DNA from: Gammaproteobacteria bacterium
Lineage (GTDB): Bacteria > Pseudomonadota > Gammaproteobacteria > Steroidobacterales > Steroidobacteraceae
Length of the DNA stretch: 33,606 nucleotides
NCBI GenBank assembly: GCA_003140135.1
Contig: PLIX01000030.1
Coordinates: 1-33,606 of the forward strand
Direction of reading: 5' to 3'
Shown: piece after piece, positions 1 through 8,785 of the stretch
Layout of the letters: each line of letters begins with the position of its first letter
How positions within the stretch are numbered: the stretch's first letter is position 1
Notes under the pieces: generated by a model
Seen by the model: the letters and a program-made list of their open reading frames with translations, nothing else
What the model was told of the DNA's origin: nothing
The model's database searches: none
Position numbers and translations under genes: made by a program

Positions 1-429
1 CGGGAAGACAAGACCGGCGGCGCTGGACTGGGTAACCGGGAGAACTGGACGAAACGCGGCATTGAGGGTTGGATGGCGAATCCCGTCTTCGGAGAGGGTG
101 TAGAGGCATTCCGGGGAGATTTTCACTACACCTCGCATTCGACCGTCGTGGATTTGCTCTACAACACCGGGCTTATCGGATTTGTGCTGTTCTATGCGAG
201 CCTTGTATCAGTAGGGTGGCGCCTCTTGCAGAGGTCCCAACCGGGTACGCGCAGCCCCCGCGCGCTCATATTTGGAGCTCTTGCCTGTTACCTATTCATA
301 TCGTTGTCTGGAACAATGTATTACGACGTGTTTCTCGCGGCCGTCATGGCAATCAGCGCGGCTCTTCTGACTCGGCCCGAACACGAGGCCGAGACACCGC
401 GAGCCGTGGTGGCGCGCGCGCCTTCGTGA
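1..429 (+). CDS. O-antigen ligase/polymerase-like membrane protein, C-terminal part (5' truncated by window edge)
   Basis: Frame 1 is open from base 1 (REDKTGGAGLGNRENWTKRGIEGWMANPVFGEGVEAF...). It contains HSTVVDLLYNTGLIGFVLFYASLVSVGWRLL, typical of the C-terminal region of Wzy/WaaL-like proteins, followed by a further hydrophobic segment. Confidence 0.65.
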   Translation, partial: REDKTGGAGLGNRENWTKRGIEGWMANPVFGEGVEAFRGDFHYTSHSTVVDLLYNTGLIGFVLFYASLVSVGWRLLQRSQPGTRSPRALIFGALACYLFISLSGTMYYDVFLAAVMAISAALLTRPEHEAETPRAVVARAPS

Positions 430-508
430 GAGTCACGTTTGCTCGCCGCCGTGCCAGGCTCGCCAACTTCTTGCGGCGGAGCGTTCCGCAGATAGCAAGC
501 GCACTATA

Positions 509-1675
509 TTGACGCCCGAGGCCAATTTAGAACATCTCGCGGTGCGGCGCATCGTGCTCGTGACCGGCGGCCTCGACTGTGGCGGGGCACAACGCGTCAT
601 GGCTGATATGGCCAACTATTGGAGCGAGAAAGGCTGGCAGGTGACGCTCGCAACCTGGAGCGGCCCGGAGCTTGCGGATTTCTACGCGCTGTCGCCGGAG
701 ATCTCGCGGACGTGGCTGCACGTCGATGCTGGGCGAGGATCCGTCATTGGCGACATTCGCGCATTCGCAGCGCGGCTTGCCAAGCTGCGCGCCCTGCTAC
801 GCAAGGCGCAGCCCGACGTGGTGCTCAGTTTTATCGACGTGTCGAATGTCCTAACAATCCTCGCCGCTTGGGGATTGGGCGTGCGCGTCGTCGTTTCGGA
901 GCGTACCCACCCGGGACTCAACCATACCGTCTCGCGCCCCTGGAAGATGCTACGCAGAGTGTGCTACGGCTGGGCCGATCAGGTCGTCGCCCAGACGCAG
1001 GATGCGGCCCAGTGGATCGAACGGCACTGCAAAACCGCCGTGCTTGTCATTCCCAACTCGCTGCGCGCACTGCCGCAGGCGGTATCGCAACGCGAGTCCC
1101 TGATCATCGCAGTCGGCCGTCTCTCCAAGGAAAAGGGCTTCGATGTGCTGCTCGAAGCCTTCGCCCGTATCCGGGCACAGTTCCCCGACTGGCGCGTGTG
1201 CATCATCGGCGAGGGTCCGGAACGCCGCGCCCTCGCCGCGAGGGTCGGGAAACCGGATCTGGGGGGCCGAGTCGTCCTCGCTGGCCAGGTTCAAGACGTC
1301 GAATCCTGGATGGCGCGTGCTGCGCTCATGGTGCACCCGTCGCGGCGCGAGGGATTTCCGAACGCCGTGCTGGAAGGGATGGGCATGGGCGTTGCGGTCA
1401 TCTGCGCAGATTGCCGCTCCGGCCCCGCGGAACTGATCACGGACGGCGTCAATGGACGGCTGGTGCCGGTGGATGACGTCGCAGCCCTGGCGCTGGCCAT
1501 GTCGCAGTTGATGGCAGACCCCCAGCTTCGCGAGCGGCTCGGCGAGGAGGCCACCAAAGTGAGACAGCTCTACGCGCACACGTTGCTCATGAAAAAATGG
1601 GAGACGTGCATCGTGCCATTGCCGCCACGCGAGCCTAGTAAGCCTGTCTCACGCGTGAACCCCGCCAGCCGCTAA
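509..1675 (+). CDS. Glycosyltransferase, GT4 family
   Basis: N-terminal VTGGLDCGGAQRVM; C-terminal AVGRLSKEKGFDVLLEAF, IIGEGPERRAL, HPSRREGFPNAVLEGMGMG (GT-B fold GT4 signatures). Start is uncertain (TTG 509 or GTG 542). Confidence 0.9.
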   Translation: MTPEANLEHLAVRRIVLVTGGLDCGGAQRVMADMANYWSEKGWQVTLATWSGPELADFYALSPEISRTWLHVDAGRGSVIGDIRAFAARLAKLRALLRKAQPDVVLSFIDVSNVLTILAAWGLGVRVVVSERTHPGLNHTVSRPWKMLRRVCYGWADQVVAQTQDAAQWIERHCKTAVLVIPNSLRALPQAVSQRESLIIAVGRLSKEKGFDVLLEAFARIRAQFPDWRVCIIGEGPERRALAARVGKPDLGGRVVLAGQVQDVESWMARAALMVHPSRREGFPNAVLEGMGMGVAVICADCRSGPAELITDGVNGRLVPVDDVAALALAMSQLMADPQLRERLGEEATKVRQLYAHTLLMKKWETCIVPLPPREPSKPVSRVNPASR

Positions 1676-1684
1676 GATCAAAAT

Positions 1685-2452
1685 ATGAAAGTCAGTGCAA
1701 TACCGAACATGCTTCTGTCCGTCGTCGGCCTCAAAGTAATACGGCCGGGGCCCGCGCAGAAGCGCTTTCCGGTGGAGATGTCGGAGGCCGACAAAGCGGT
1801 CTTTCGATACGTCCGCGACAATCGCCTGTCGACGTCGTCCGATGAGCGGTTGTTCGCCACGATAATGGCCTGCCGATACGCCGTCGAGCGCACTGTTGAA
1901 GGTGACTTTGTCGAGTGCGGGGTGTGGCGAGGCGGCAATTCCATTCTCGCCGCCGCTGTGTTCAAAAACATGACGTCCGAGAAATCGGCATGGCTATTCG
2001 ATACTTTTGCCGGCATGACCGAGCCCACTTCCTTTGATGTCAATTATCTGGGTGAGATTGCGGATGGCAAATATCGCAATACCCTCAGGGACGACCACAG
2101 CGACTGGTGCTACGCGCCGATTGAAGAGGTGCGGGCGAATTTCGCGAAAGCGGGACTTCTGGGTGAACGGGTGAAGTTCGTAAAAGGGGACGTCGCGCAA
2201 ACTCTCGCCCGGGTCGACAGTTTGCCTGGGAGAATATCCGTGCTGCGACTCGACACGGACTGGTACGAGTCGACGAAAGCTGAGCTCGAGACACTCTATC
2301 CGCGGCTTAGTCGCGGCGGCGTCCTCATTATCGACGACTATGGTCACTGGGGCGGAGCACGCAAGGCGGTCGACGAGTATTTCTCGGGCGTTTCCCGGCC
2401 TTTCCTGCAGTACATCGACCCTACGGCGAGAATCGGCATCAAGCGCGAGTGA
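1685..2452 (+). CDS. TylF/MycF-type (macrocin O-methyltransferase family) methyltransferase
   Basis: VEGDFVECGVWRGGNSILAA, AWLFDTFAGMTEPT, ISVLRLDTDWYESTKAELETLYPRLSRGGVLIIDDYGHWGGARKAVDEYF are characteristic of the TylF family. Confidence 0.9.
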   Translation: MKVSAIPNMLLSVVGLKVIRPGPAQKRFPVEMSEADKAVFRYVRDNRLSTSSDERLFATIMACRYAVERTVEGDFVECGVWRGGNSILAAAVFKNMTSEKSAWLFDTFAGMTEPTSFDVNYLGEIADGKYRNTLRDDHSDWCYAPIEEVRANFAKAGLLGERVKFVKGDVAQTLARVDSLPGRISVLRLDTDWYESTKAELETLYPRLSRGGVLIIDDYGHWGGARKAVDEYFSGVSRPFLQYIDPTARIGIKRE

Positions 2453-2513
2453 CCTCTGCCGCGGTTGCCGCGACCGACTGATCCGCCGGCCGGGCGCCAG
2501 CAAGACTGCAGGA

Positions 2514-3107
2514 ATGCATGGAACAAAGCTTTTGACAACGTTGCGCTGTCGTTGCGAGCGGCTGTGGCTGCGTGGGCTGCGCTTGGTGTTCCGATTCGAT
2601 GCGTGGCACGCTAGTGCGCCCTACTCGTGCCGACCTTACAAAAGCAAGGTGGTGGAGCTGGTGAACGCGCTTGCGCCGGCGACGGCCGTTGAAGTCGGTT
2701 GCGGGCTCGGCGAAATTCTGAGCCGCGTCACGGCGAGCGAGCGCTTCGGGTTTGACACCGACCGCGCGGTCATCAGGGCCGCACGGTTTTTGCACGGGGA
2801 CCAGGTTCACTGGATTCATGCCGACTTTGCCGCGGTGGCGCTGTCGCTCCCGCAGCAGCGTAGGATCGATTGTCTCATCATGGTGAACTGGATCCACAAT
2901 ATAAGCCCGGAGCAGCTATGGGCATGCTTGCTGCCGCTGCTGCCGCGGCTCAGGTGGTTGATTGTGGATGCGATCGATCGCGATGGCCCTGCGTCCTACC
3001 GATTCAAGCATGATTTTGCATTTCTGTCGGCGGTGGCCGGGCGCGTTTCGACGACACATATATCCGGCGAGCCGCGCACCCTCATCGTGTTCAAAGTCGC
3101 ACAATGA
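2514..3107 (+). CDS. Class I SAM-dependent methyltransferase-like protein
   Basis: The ORF is open from 2340, but the sensible ATG is 2514 (MHGTKLLTTLRC...). AVEVGCGLGEILSRV resembles the SAM-binding motif I, followed by FGFDTDRAVIRAAR and DCLIMVNWIHNISPEQL. Confidence 0.65.
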   Translation: MHGTKLLTTLRCRCERLWLRGLRLVFRFDAWHASAPYSCRPYKSKVVELVNALAPATAVEVGCGLGEILSRVTASERFGFDTDRAVIRAARFLHGDQVHWIHADFAAVALSLPQQRRIDCLIMVNWIHNISPEQLWACLLPLLPRLRWLIVDAIDRDGPASYRFKHDFAFLSAVAGRVSTTHISGEPRTLIVFKVAQ

Positions 3108-3847
3108 GCGCTCGCTACCTGATTCGTCTGGACGACGCGAGTGCGACGATGAATCGTCACAAGTGGCAGCTCATCGAGGGGGTGCTCGATCAGCATGCGA
3201 TCAAGCCAATCGTCGCCGTGGTTCCAGACAATCAGGATGCGGAGCTGACGTTCGAGGCGCGCGACCCCACGTTTTGGGACCAGGTGCGCGCATGGGCGGC
3301 GAAGGGATGGACCGTGGCAATGCACGGATACCGGCACGTCATGCATCCCACCGACGCGAAACTGCTGGTGCCGTTCTATAACCGCAGCGAATTTGCGGGG
3401 CTTTCGCTTGCGGAACAGGCCGCCAAAATCAAGTCCGCGTGGCAACTGTTTCTGGCCGAAGGCGTTGTCCCACAGGTGTGGGTAGCGCCCGCGCACAGCT
3501 TTGATCTTGCGACCCTGGGCGCCGTCCATGCGGAGACGTCGATCCGCGTGGTGAGCGACGGAATTGCATGGAATTCCTTCCAAGAGCAGGGTTTTCATTG
3601 GATTCCACAGCAGTTGTGGCGGCTGACCGAACGCAAGTGGGGGTTGTGGACGGTATGTCTGCATCCGAATCAGATGACCGACGCGTCGATTGCTGCTTTC
3701 GGCAAGGCCGTCGGCGAGGGCTTTCACGGACGCATCAGCGACTTCAAGGATATCCAGCTGCGCAATTCCGGGAAGTCGCTCGCCGAGCGCCTGTATCACG
3801 AATATTTCTGGTGGCGCTGGCGGCGTCTGGGCCATGCAGCGCAGTAG
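3104..3847 (+). CDS. DUF2334 / polysaccharide-deacetylase-like protein
   Basis: MSARYLIRLDDASATMNRHKW...KPIVAVVPDN...WAAKGWTVAMHGYRHVMH: LRxDD, VVPDN and HGYxH motifs of the DUF2334/NodB-like fold. ATGA overlap with the upstream gene. Confidence 0.75.
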   Translation: MSARYLIRLDDASATMNRHKWQLIEGVLDQHAIKPIVAVVPDNQDAELTFEARDPTFWDQVRAWAAKGWTVAMHGYRHVMHPTDAKLLVPFYNRSEFAGLSLAEQAAKIKSAWQLFLAEGVVPQVWVAPAHSFDLATLGAVHAETSIRVVSDGIAWNSFQEQGFHWIPQQLWRLTERKWGLWTVCLHPNQMTDASIAAFGKAVGEGFHGRISDFKDIQLRNSGKSLAERLYHEYFWWRWRRLGHAAQ

Positions 3848-3896
3848 TGATTTGTCTTCGTGCGATGTTGCGCGCAACAGTGACGCCTGAACTCAT

Positions 3897-4400
3897 ATGC
3901 TAGAAGCGCGCTACATTCGCTGGCGCTTGCGCCGTTATATCAGGCAAGGGCTGCAAATCGCCGATGACTGCCGACTGATGGGCTTGCCGAATTTCGGATC
4001 CGAGCCTTATCTGATCAGCATCGGCACGCACGTGACGATATCCTCGCGCGTCACCTTCATCAACCACGACGGCGGCACGTGGGTGTTCCGCGATGTTCCG
4101 AAATATAGCGAAGTCATCAAGTTCGGCCGCATCGTGATTTATGACAACTGTTTCATTGGCTCAGGTGTGACTATCATGCCTGGAGTGTCGATTGGACCAA
4201 ACGCCGTGGTGGCTGCGGAGTCGGTGGTGGTGGCGGATGCGCCGGCGAATTCCGTCGTCGGCGGAGTTCCAGCCCGCGCCCTGATGACGGTGGAGGAATA
4301 CGCGGAGAAGGCGCTCGCGCAGACGCCCAAGTACGATCGTGCGGCTTATCGGGCCGACAAGGTTCGGGAGCTGTTGCGACTTTTTCCGCGCCCTTGGTAG
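3897..4400 (+). CDS. Hexapeptide-repeat (left-handed beta-helix) acyltransferase, WbbJ-like
   Basis: IVIYDNCFIGSGVTIMPGVSIGPNAVVAAESVVVADAPANSVVGGVPARAL is a classic LbH acetyltransferase C-terminus. Confidence 0.88.
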   Translation: MLEARYIRWRLRRYIRQGLQIADDCRLMGLPNFGSEPYLISIGTHVTISSRVTFINHDGGTWVFRDVPKYSEVIKFGRIVIYDNCFIGSGVTIMPGVSIGPNAVVAAESVVVADAPANSVVGGVPARALMTVEEYAEKALAQTPKYDRAAYRADKVRELLRLFPRPW

Positions 4401-4449
4401 CTTGCGGCTCGGCAGCGGCAGGCGCATCAGCTGACCGGATCGCTTGCAT

Positions 4450-5598
4450 ATGAAACTTTTGCTGGTCATAGACCACTTAGGATTGGGCGGTGCGCAGCGG
4501 CAGATCGTGGAGTTGGCTTGCGGGCTTGCGCGGCGCGGACATACGGTGGAGCTGTTCTCGTATTTTCCGCAGCATGATTTCTTCCTGCGCCGCGTTGTCG
4601 ATCAGGGAATTGCCGTCCACAGTTACCGCAAGGGCAGCGGCTTCTCATTCGGTGTCATCGGCGCCGTGGCGGCGCTGCTGCGCGAGCGCAGCTTCGATCT
4701 CGTGATCTCATTTCTGAACAATCCAAATATCTACACGGAGCTTGCGAGCCTCGCGTCACAGCGAACGCGAGTCGTCGTCTCGGAGAGATGTAGTTATCAC
4801 GATGACCGCTCGCTGTTGGCGGCTAACGGCAGACGCATGCTGCATGCTCTCGCCGATCACGTCGTTACCAATAGTGAAACGCATGCCGCTTGGCTGCGCA
4901 ACAAGCGCTGGTTGCGCACCAAGGTGTCCTGCATCTACAACGGCCTGGATCTGCAGGCACTGGTCCCGGCGCGCAGCGCACTCACCGAGCGCTCGGATCT
5001 GCGGTTGCTGGCGGTGGGCAGGGTTTGCCCGCAAAAGAACCCGCTGAACCTGATCGCAGCGCTGCGTCACTTCCATGACAGGCATGGCTACGTGCCCGAG
5101 CTCAGCTGGGCCGGTAAACAGGAGACCAGCGGCGCTGATCAGCGCTATGTCGCGCAGGTCAACGAGTTGCTGCAAAGTCTGCCGCACATCTCGGCGCGCT
5201 GGCACTGGCTGGGAGAGCAACTCGACATGCCATCACTGTTGCGACGGCATGACGCGCTCATCCATCCATCGTTCTATGAGGGTCTGCCTAACGCCGCCTG
5301 CGAGGCATTGGCCGCAGGATTGCCGGTGCTGATATCCGATGTCTGCGATCATTCGCGGCTCGTTCTTCAAGGCGAGCGCGGCTTTCTCTTCGACCCAGCC
5401 GATCCGCAAAGCATCGCCGCCAGCATCGAGAGAGTAACAGCATTGGATGCGCAGGGCTGGCGTGCAATGTCGCACAATGCCAGAAGCTACGCTGAGACCC
5501 ATCTGGGCGTTGCCCAGATGCTGGACAGCTACGAAAGGCTCTTCATCAGCCTGACCGCCAGGCGCGCCGGGATGCCGAGGGGAGCGGCTCAATCCTGA
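4450..5598 (+). CDS. Glycosyltransferase, GT4 family
   Basis: MKLLLVIDHLGLGGAQRQIVELACGLARRGH..., LLAVGRVCPQKNPLNLIAAL, HPSFYEGLPNAACEALAAGLPVLISD. The ORF track start (4444) is 6 nt upstream of the better MKLLLV start. Confidence 0.92.
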   Translation: MKLLLVIDHLGLGGAQRQIVELACGLARRGHTVELFSYFPQHDFFLRRVVDQGIAVHSYRKGSGFSFGVIGAVAALLRERSFDLVISFLNNPNIYTELASLASQRTRVVVSERCSYHDDRSLLAANGRRMLHALADHVVTNSETHAAWLRNKRWLRTKVSCIYNGLDLQALVPARSALTERSDLRLLAVGRVCPQKNPLNLIAALRHFHDRHGYVPELSWAGKQETSGADQRYVAQVNELLQSLPHISARWHWLGEQLDMPSLLRRHDALIHPSFYEGLPNAACEALAAGLPVLISDVCDHSRLVLQGERGFLFDPADPQSIAASIERVTALDAQGWRAMSHNARSYAETHLGVAQMLDSYERLFISLTARRAGMPRGAAQS

Positions 5599-7604
5599 TG
5601 AATTCTCGGCGCAGGATATTGTCTGGCGCCCTGACATTGGCAGGGACTGCCGGCGCGCTCGGCGCCGGGGCTGCTACAACAAGCGACTCCGGTGCCGCCG
5701 GCGGCGTGCGCTACCCGCAGAGCGGGCCAGAGGGCGCCTCGGGCATCGTGCCGACGGCGAATCAATACCCTCCCGGTGATGTGCGCCGCTACGGGGTGAC
5801 GGCGAATGATCCGCGCGCAGCGACCGCCAACGTTCGCGCGCTGCGGGCGCTCGTCTCGCCGGGCGGATCATTTACCGGCAGGATCTGCTTTCCCAACGCA
5901 AGCGGATCCGATGTCTACTATCTGAACGAAGTCATTCCGTTCCACGACGACATCCACGTGGACCTGCAGGGGAGCACGCTCGAGTTTGCGAAGGAAGCCG
6001 TTGCGGCGGACACCAATTCCGGATTCATTTTTGCGGTGCGCAATTTTTCCATTGAGAACGGCTCCATCGTCGTCAAGTACGAGATGGGAGCGATAGCGAC
6101 GAGCGCCGGCAGCGCCATTCACATCGGCAATCGGGGCACGGACAGCATTTATTTCAGCCCGGCCTTCGACAGCCTGCTCAAGTCCCCCATGGGCAACATC
6201 ACCATTCGCAATCTGCGGATAAAGTCCAGTGTTGCAAATGGCAATGCGATTGAAATGACCGGTGGCCTTGCCGGGGTCGTCATTGAAAACGTCTGGATCG
6301 ACGGCCAGTCGCGGCTCGCCGGCGGAATTTACTATGAGTTCGGATGGGCGACGTCGGGGACGACCAATCTGCGCCAGACCTCGCATGCTCACAACATGCG
6401 GTTCAGCAACATCAATGTCACGAATCTGCAGACGCATGTGAGCGCCGCCGTCACGCTCGCGGGGGCGTACAACTGCCTTATCGACGGTCTTTATGTGAGT
6501 GGCGCGGTGGCCGCGTTCAATGGAACATCCGGTGAGTCGCTTTTTTACCGGCCTTGGGCCGGCGTCGATGCAGCGGGCGCTAGGCACACGATTGCGCTGC
6601 GCAATGTTGTTGCGCAGGGGCTGGTGGGCACCGGGATCACGCTCGGGGGCGCACAGCTTGCGGCCAACGGTTACCTCGCGGCGCGCAAGCTCGCGGCTGC
6701 CGCGCAGACCGACTTGGGAGACTACTCGCTTGACGGATTTGCTTTGGAGGGCTCTGCGAGTGGCTGGGGCATCTATACGTCGGCGGCGAAGGCGGACATC
6801 CGCAACGGCCGGCTCAGCGGCTTTCAGCGCGGCATCGTGCAGGGCGACGATTGCACGCGCCTGCTCGTCAATGCTGTCGATGTGATCGGCTGCTCGCAGT
6901 CAGGATTGCAGCTCGATCTCGGTGCGGCAATCTGGGATCCGCCGCGCCAGAAAATGGGTGAAATCCGCAACTGCTTCATTGCCGGCAACGGGAGCGAGCG
7001 CCCGGGCATTTATGCGGGCATTCAGCTCGACAACTGCGCCGGCTTTCTGATCGAAAATAACCGCATCGGTTATGAGCTCGCTCATGATGGAGTGACGGAG
7101 GCGATTCAAGGCAATGCGGTGCAGCTTGGCGCGCGTTGCAATAACGTCATCTGCCGCGACAACTACGTCGGCGGAATTCGCGGCGAAGGCGTGGCCTACT
7201 CGCATGCCGGCAACCATGACGCGCGCGGCAATGTGATCGAGAGCGCGGGCGGAATCGCCACTTCGCGCGGTTCCTGGGGCGGCATTACCGTGAGGCGGCG
7301 TAGTGTCGCGTTCGCAGCTTCGATCACGATTGATGCAACGGGTAGTGAACAGTACGACATCACAGCGACGAGCAGCGCGGACTTCACGATCAATGCGCCG
7401 GTCAATCCGGTGACCGATAAGGCGATCACGATCACGGTGCGTAACGCCTCAGGCGCAGCTTTGGGCAGAGCGGTCTGGGGCGCAATCTTCAAGATGTCAC
7501 CGTGGACCAATCCCGCCAATGGCCACAACCGCTCGGTCATTCTGCGCTTCGATGGCACGCACTGGCTGCAGATCGTGCAGGCCGGCGCCGACGTTCCCAA
7601 TTAG
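5598..7604 (+). CDS. Exported right-handed beta-helix / pectate-lyase-superfamily-like protein with a Tat-type signal and phage-tail-like C-terminal region
   Basis: N-terminus MNSRRRILSGALTLAGTAGALGAGA matches the SRRxxL twin-arginine pattern plus hydrophobic stretch. YPPGDVRRYGVTANDPRAATANVRAL resembles pectate_lyase_3 N-termini. Repeated IRNLRI / IENVWI / IRNCFI / IENNRIG rungs. The C-terminal ITVRNASGAALGRAVWG..FKMSPWTNPANGHNRSVILRFDGTHWLQI resembles modules I associate with phage tail and beta-helix proteins. Confidence 0.75.
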   Translation: MNSRRRILSGALTLAGTAGALGAGAATTSDSGAAGGVRYPQSGPEGASGIVPTANQYPPGDVRRYGVTANDPRAATANVRALRALVSPGGSFTGRICFPNASGSDVYYLNEVIPFHDDIHVDLQGSTLEFAKEAVAADTNSGFIFAVRNFSIENGSIVVKYEMGAIATSAGSAIHIGNRGTDSIYFSPAFDSLLKSPMGNITIRNLRIKSSVANGNAIEMTGGLAGVVIENVWIDGQSRLAGGIYYEFGWATSGTTNLRQTSHAHNMRFSNINVTNLQTHVSAAVTLAGAYNCLIDGLYVSGAVAAFNGTSGESLFYRPWAGVDAAGARHTIALRNVVAQGLVGTGITLGGAQLAANGYLAARKLAAAAQTDLGDYSLDGFALEGSASGWGIYTSAAKADIRNGRLSGFQRGIVQGDDCTRLLVNAVDVIGCSQSGLQLDLGAAIWDPPRQKMGEIRNCFIAGNGSERPGIYAGIQLDNCAGFLIENNRIGYELAHDGVTEAIQGNAVQLGARCNNVICRDNYVGGIRGEGVAYSHAGNHDARGNVIESAGGIATSRGSWGGITVRRRSVAFAASITIDATGSEQYDITATSSADFTINAPVNPVTDKAITITVRNASGAALGRAVWGAIFKMSPWTNPANGHNRSVILRFDGTHWLQIVQAGADVPN

Positions 7605-7671
7605 TGCCACGCCACGACCTGCGCGGCGCATGCCATACACATGAAGCAGCGCTTGCCGCGCGACGGCCATC

Positions 7672-8754
7672 TTGCCGAAGACGAATAACTTCGATCTGAT
7701 CAGACTCGCGGCTGCGCTGCAGGTCGCCCTCATTCACGCGATTGCGGGTCTGGGCGTTGCGGCGCCGGCGTCGCTGCGCGCGATTGCCGACTTTTTCCCC
7801 GGCGTTCCTATCTTCTTCTTCATCAGCGGCTTTTTAATCAGCAACTCCTTTGAGAAGAATTCGGTAGTGCGGGAATACGCACTCAACCGCTTCCTGCGCA
7901 TCTATCCGGGTTTGGCGGTGTGCTTCCTGGTGTCGCTCGCATCGGTTTGGTGTACTGGCTACTTCTCCCGGATAGAGGTCTCGGGGAGTGCGATGTTGAT
8001 GTGGGCCGCCGCTCAGTTGTCCATCGCTCAGTTCTACAATCCGGATTTCATGCGGCACTATGGAGTGGGCGTTCTCGACGGCAGCACCTGGACGATCACG
8101 GTCGAATTGCAGTTCTACGTGCTCGTGCCGTTGATGTACGGCCTGCTGCGTTGGCAGAGACTCTCCAGAGCGCGCTTTAATCTCATACTGGGTGTTCTCA
8201 TTCTCGGATTTATGATGATCAATCAGGGCTTCATGCATGCCGCAGCGTTTCACTCCAGACCCTTCTGGTACAAGCTCGCCGGTGTAACGTTCGCGCCGTG
8301 GTTCTACATGTTCCTGGTCGGCGTTGCGTTTCAGAGGAATTTCGAAGTGCTGCGCCGCTGGCTCGCCGGCAGGTTCATACTCGTGCTCGCCGCCTATTGC
8401 GTGCTTGGATGGTTGGCGAGCAATGTTTTTGGCTGGGGTTTCGGGAATTCCTTGAATCCGGTGCTGTTCATCGCCCTGAGCACCCTGGCTTTCAGCGCAG
8501 CATTCTCCGCAACTGCTCTCAGCGACCGGATGTTACGCAGGAACGATGTGTCCTATGGGGTGTACATCTACCACGAGCCGGTGATCAACCTTTTGATGGT
8601 AGCGGGTTTGGGGGCGTATTGGATGAGCGTTCCCGTCGCCATCGCATTGACGATCGGCGTGGCGTATGCGTCGTGGCGGCTGGTCGAGAAGCCCGCGCTC
8701 AGCTTGAAGCGCCATCCGCTGTATCAGCATCGCTCCGCTCGCCTGGCTTCCTGA
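7672..8754 (+). CDS. Acyltransferase 3 (OafA/YrhL family) integral-membrane acyltransferase
   Basis: NNFDLIRLAAALQVALIHA (conserved R...H), PGVPIFFFISGFLISNSF, LNRFLRIYPGL, GSTWTITVELQFYVLVPL, SYGVYIYHEPV. TTG start assumed. Confidence 0.93.
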   Translation: MPKTNNFDLIRLAAALQVALIHAIAGLGVAAPASLRAIADFFPGVPIFFFISGFLISNSFEKNSVVREYALNRFLRIYPGLAVCFLVSLASVWCTGYFSRIEVSGSAMLMWAAAQLSIAQFYNPDFMRHYGVGVLDGSTWTITVELQFYVLVPLMYGLLRWQRLSRARFNLILGVLILGFMMINQGFMHAAAFHSRPFWYKLAGVTFAPWFYMFLVGVAFQRNFEVLRRWLAGRFILVLAAYCVLGWLASNVFGWGFGNSLNPVLFIALSTLAFSAAFSATALSDRMLRRNDVSYGVYIYHEPVINLLMVAGLGAYWMSVPVAIALTIGVAYASWRLVEKPALSLKRHPLYQHRSARLAS

Positions 8755-8785
8755 ATGCGGATTTCTGATGTAACGCGGAGCGCGT

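Noticed and set aside
619-1476. 285-aa plus-strand ORF in alternative frame of the first GT4 gene
   Set aside because: It overlaps a GT4 gene with clear motifs. Its Arg-rich translation is an out-of-frame artefact.
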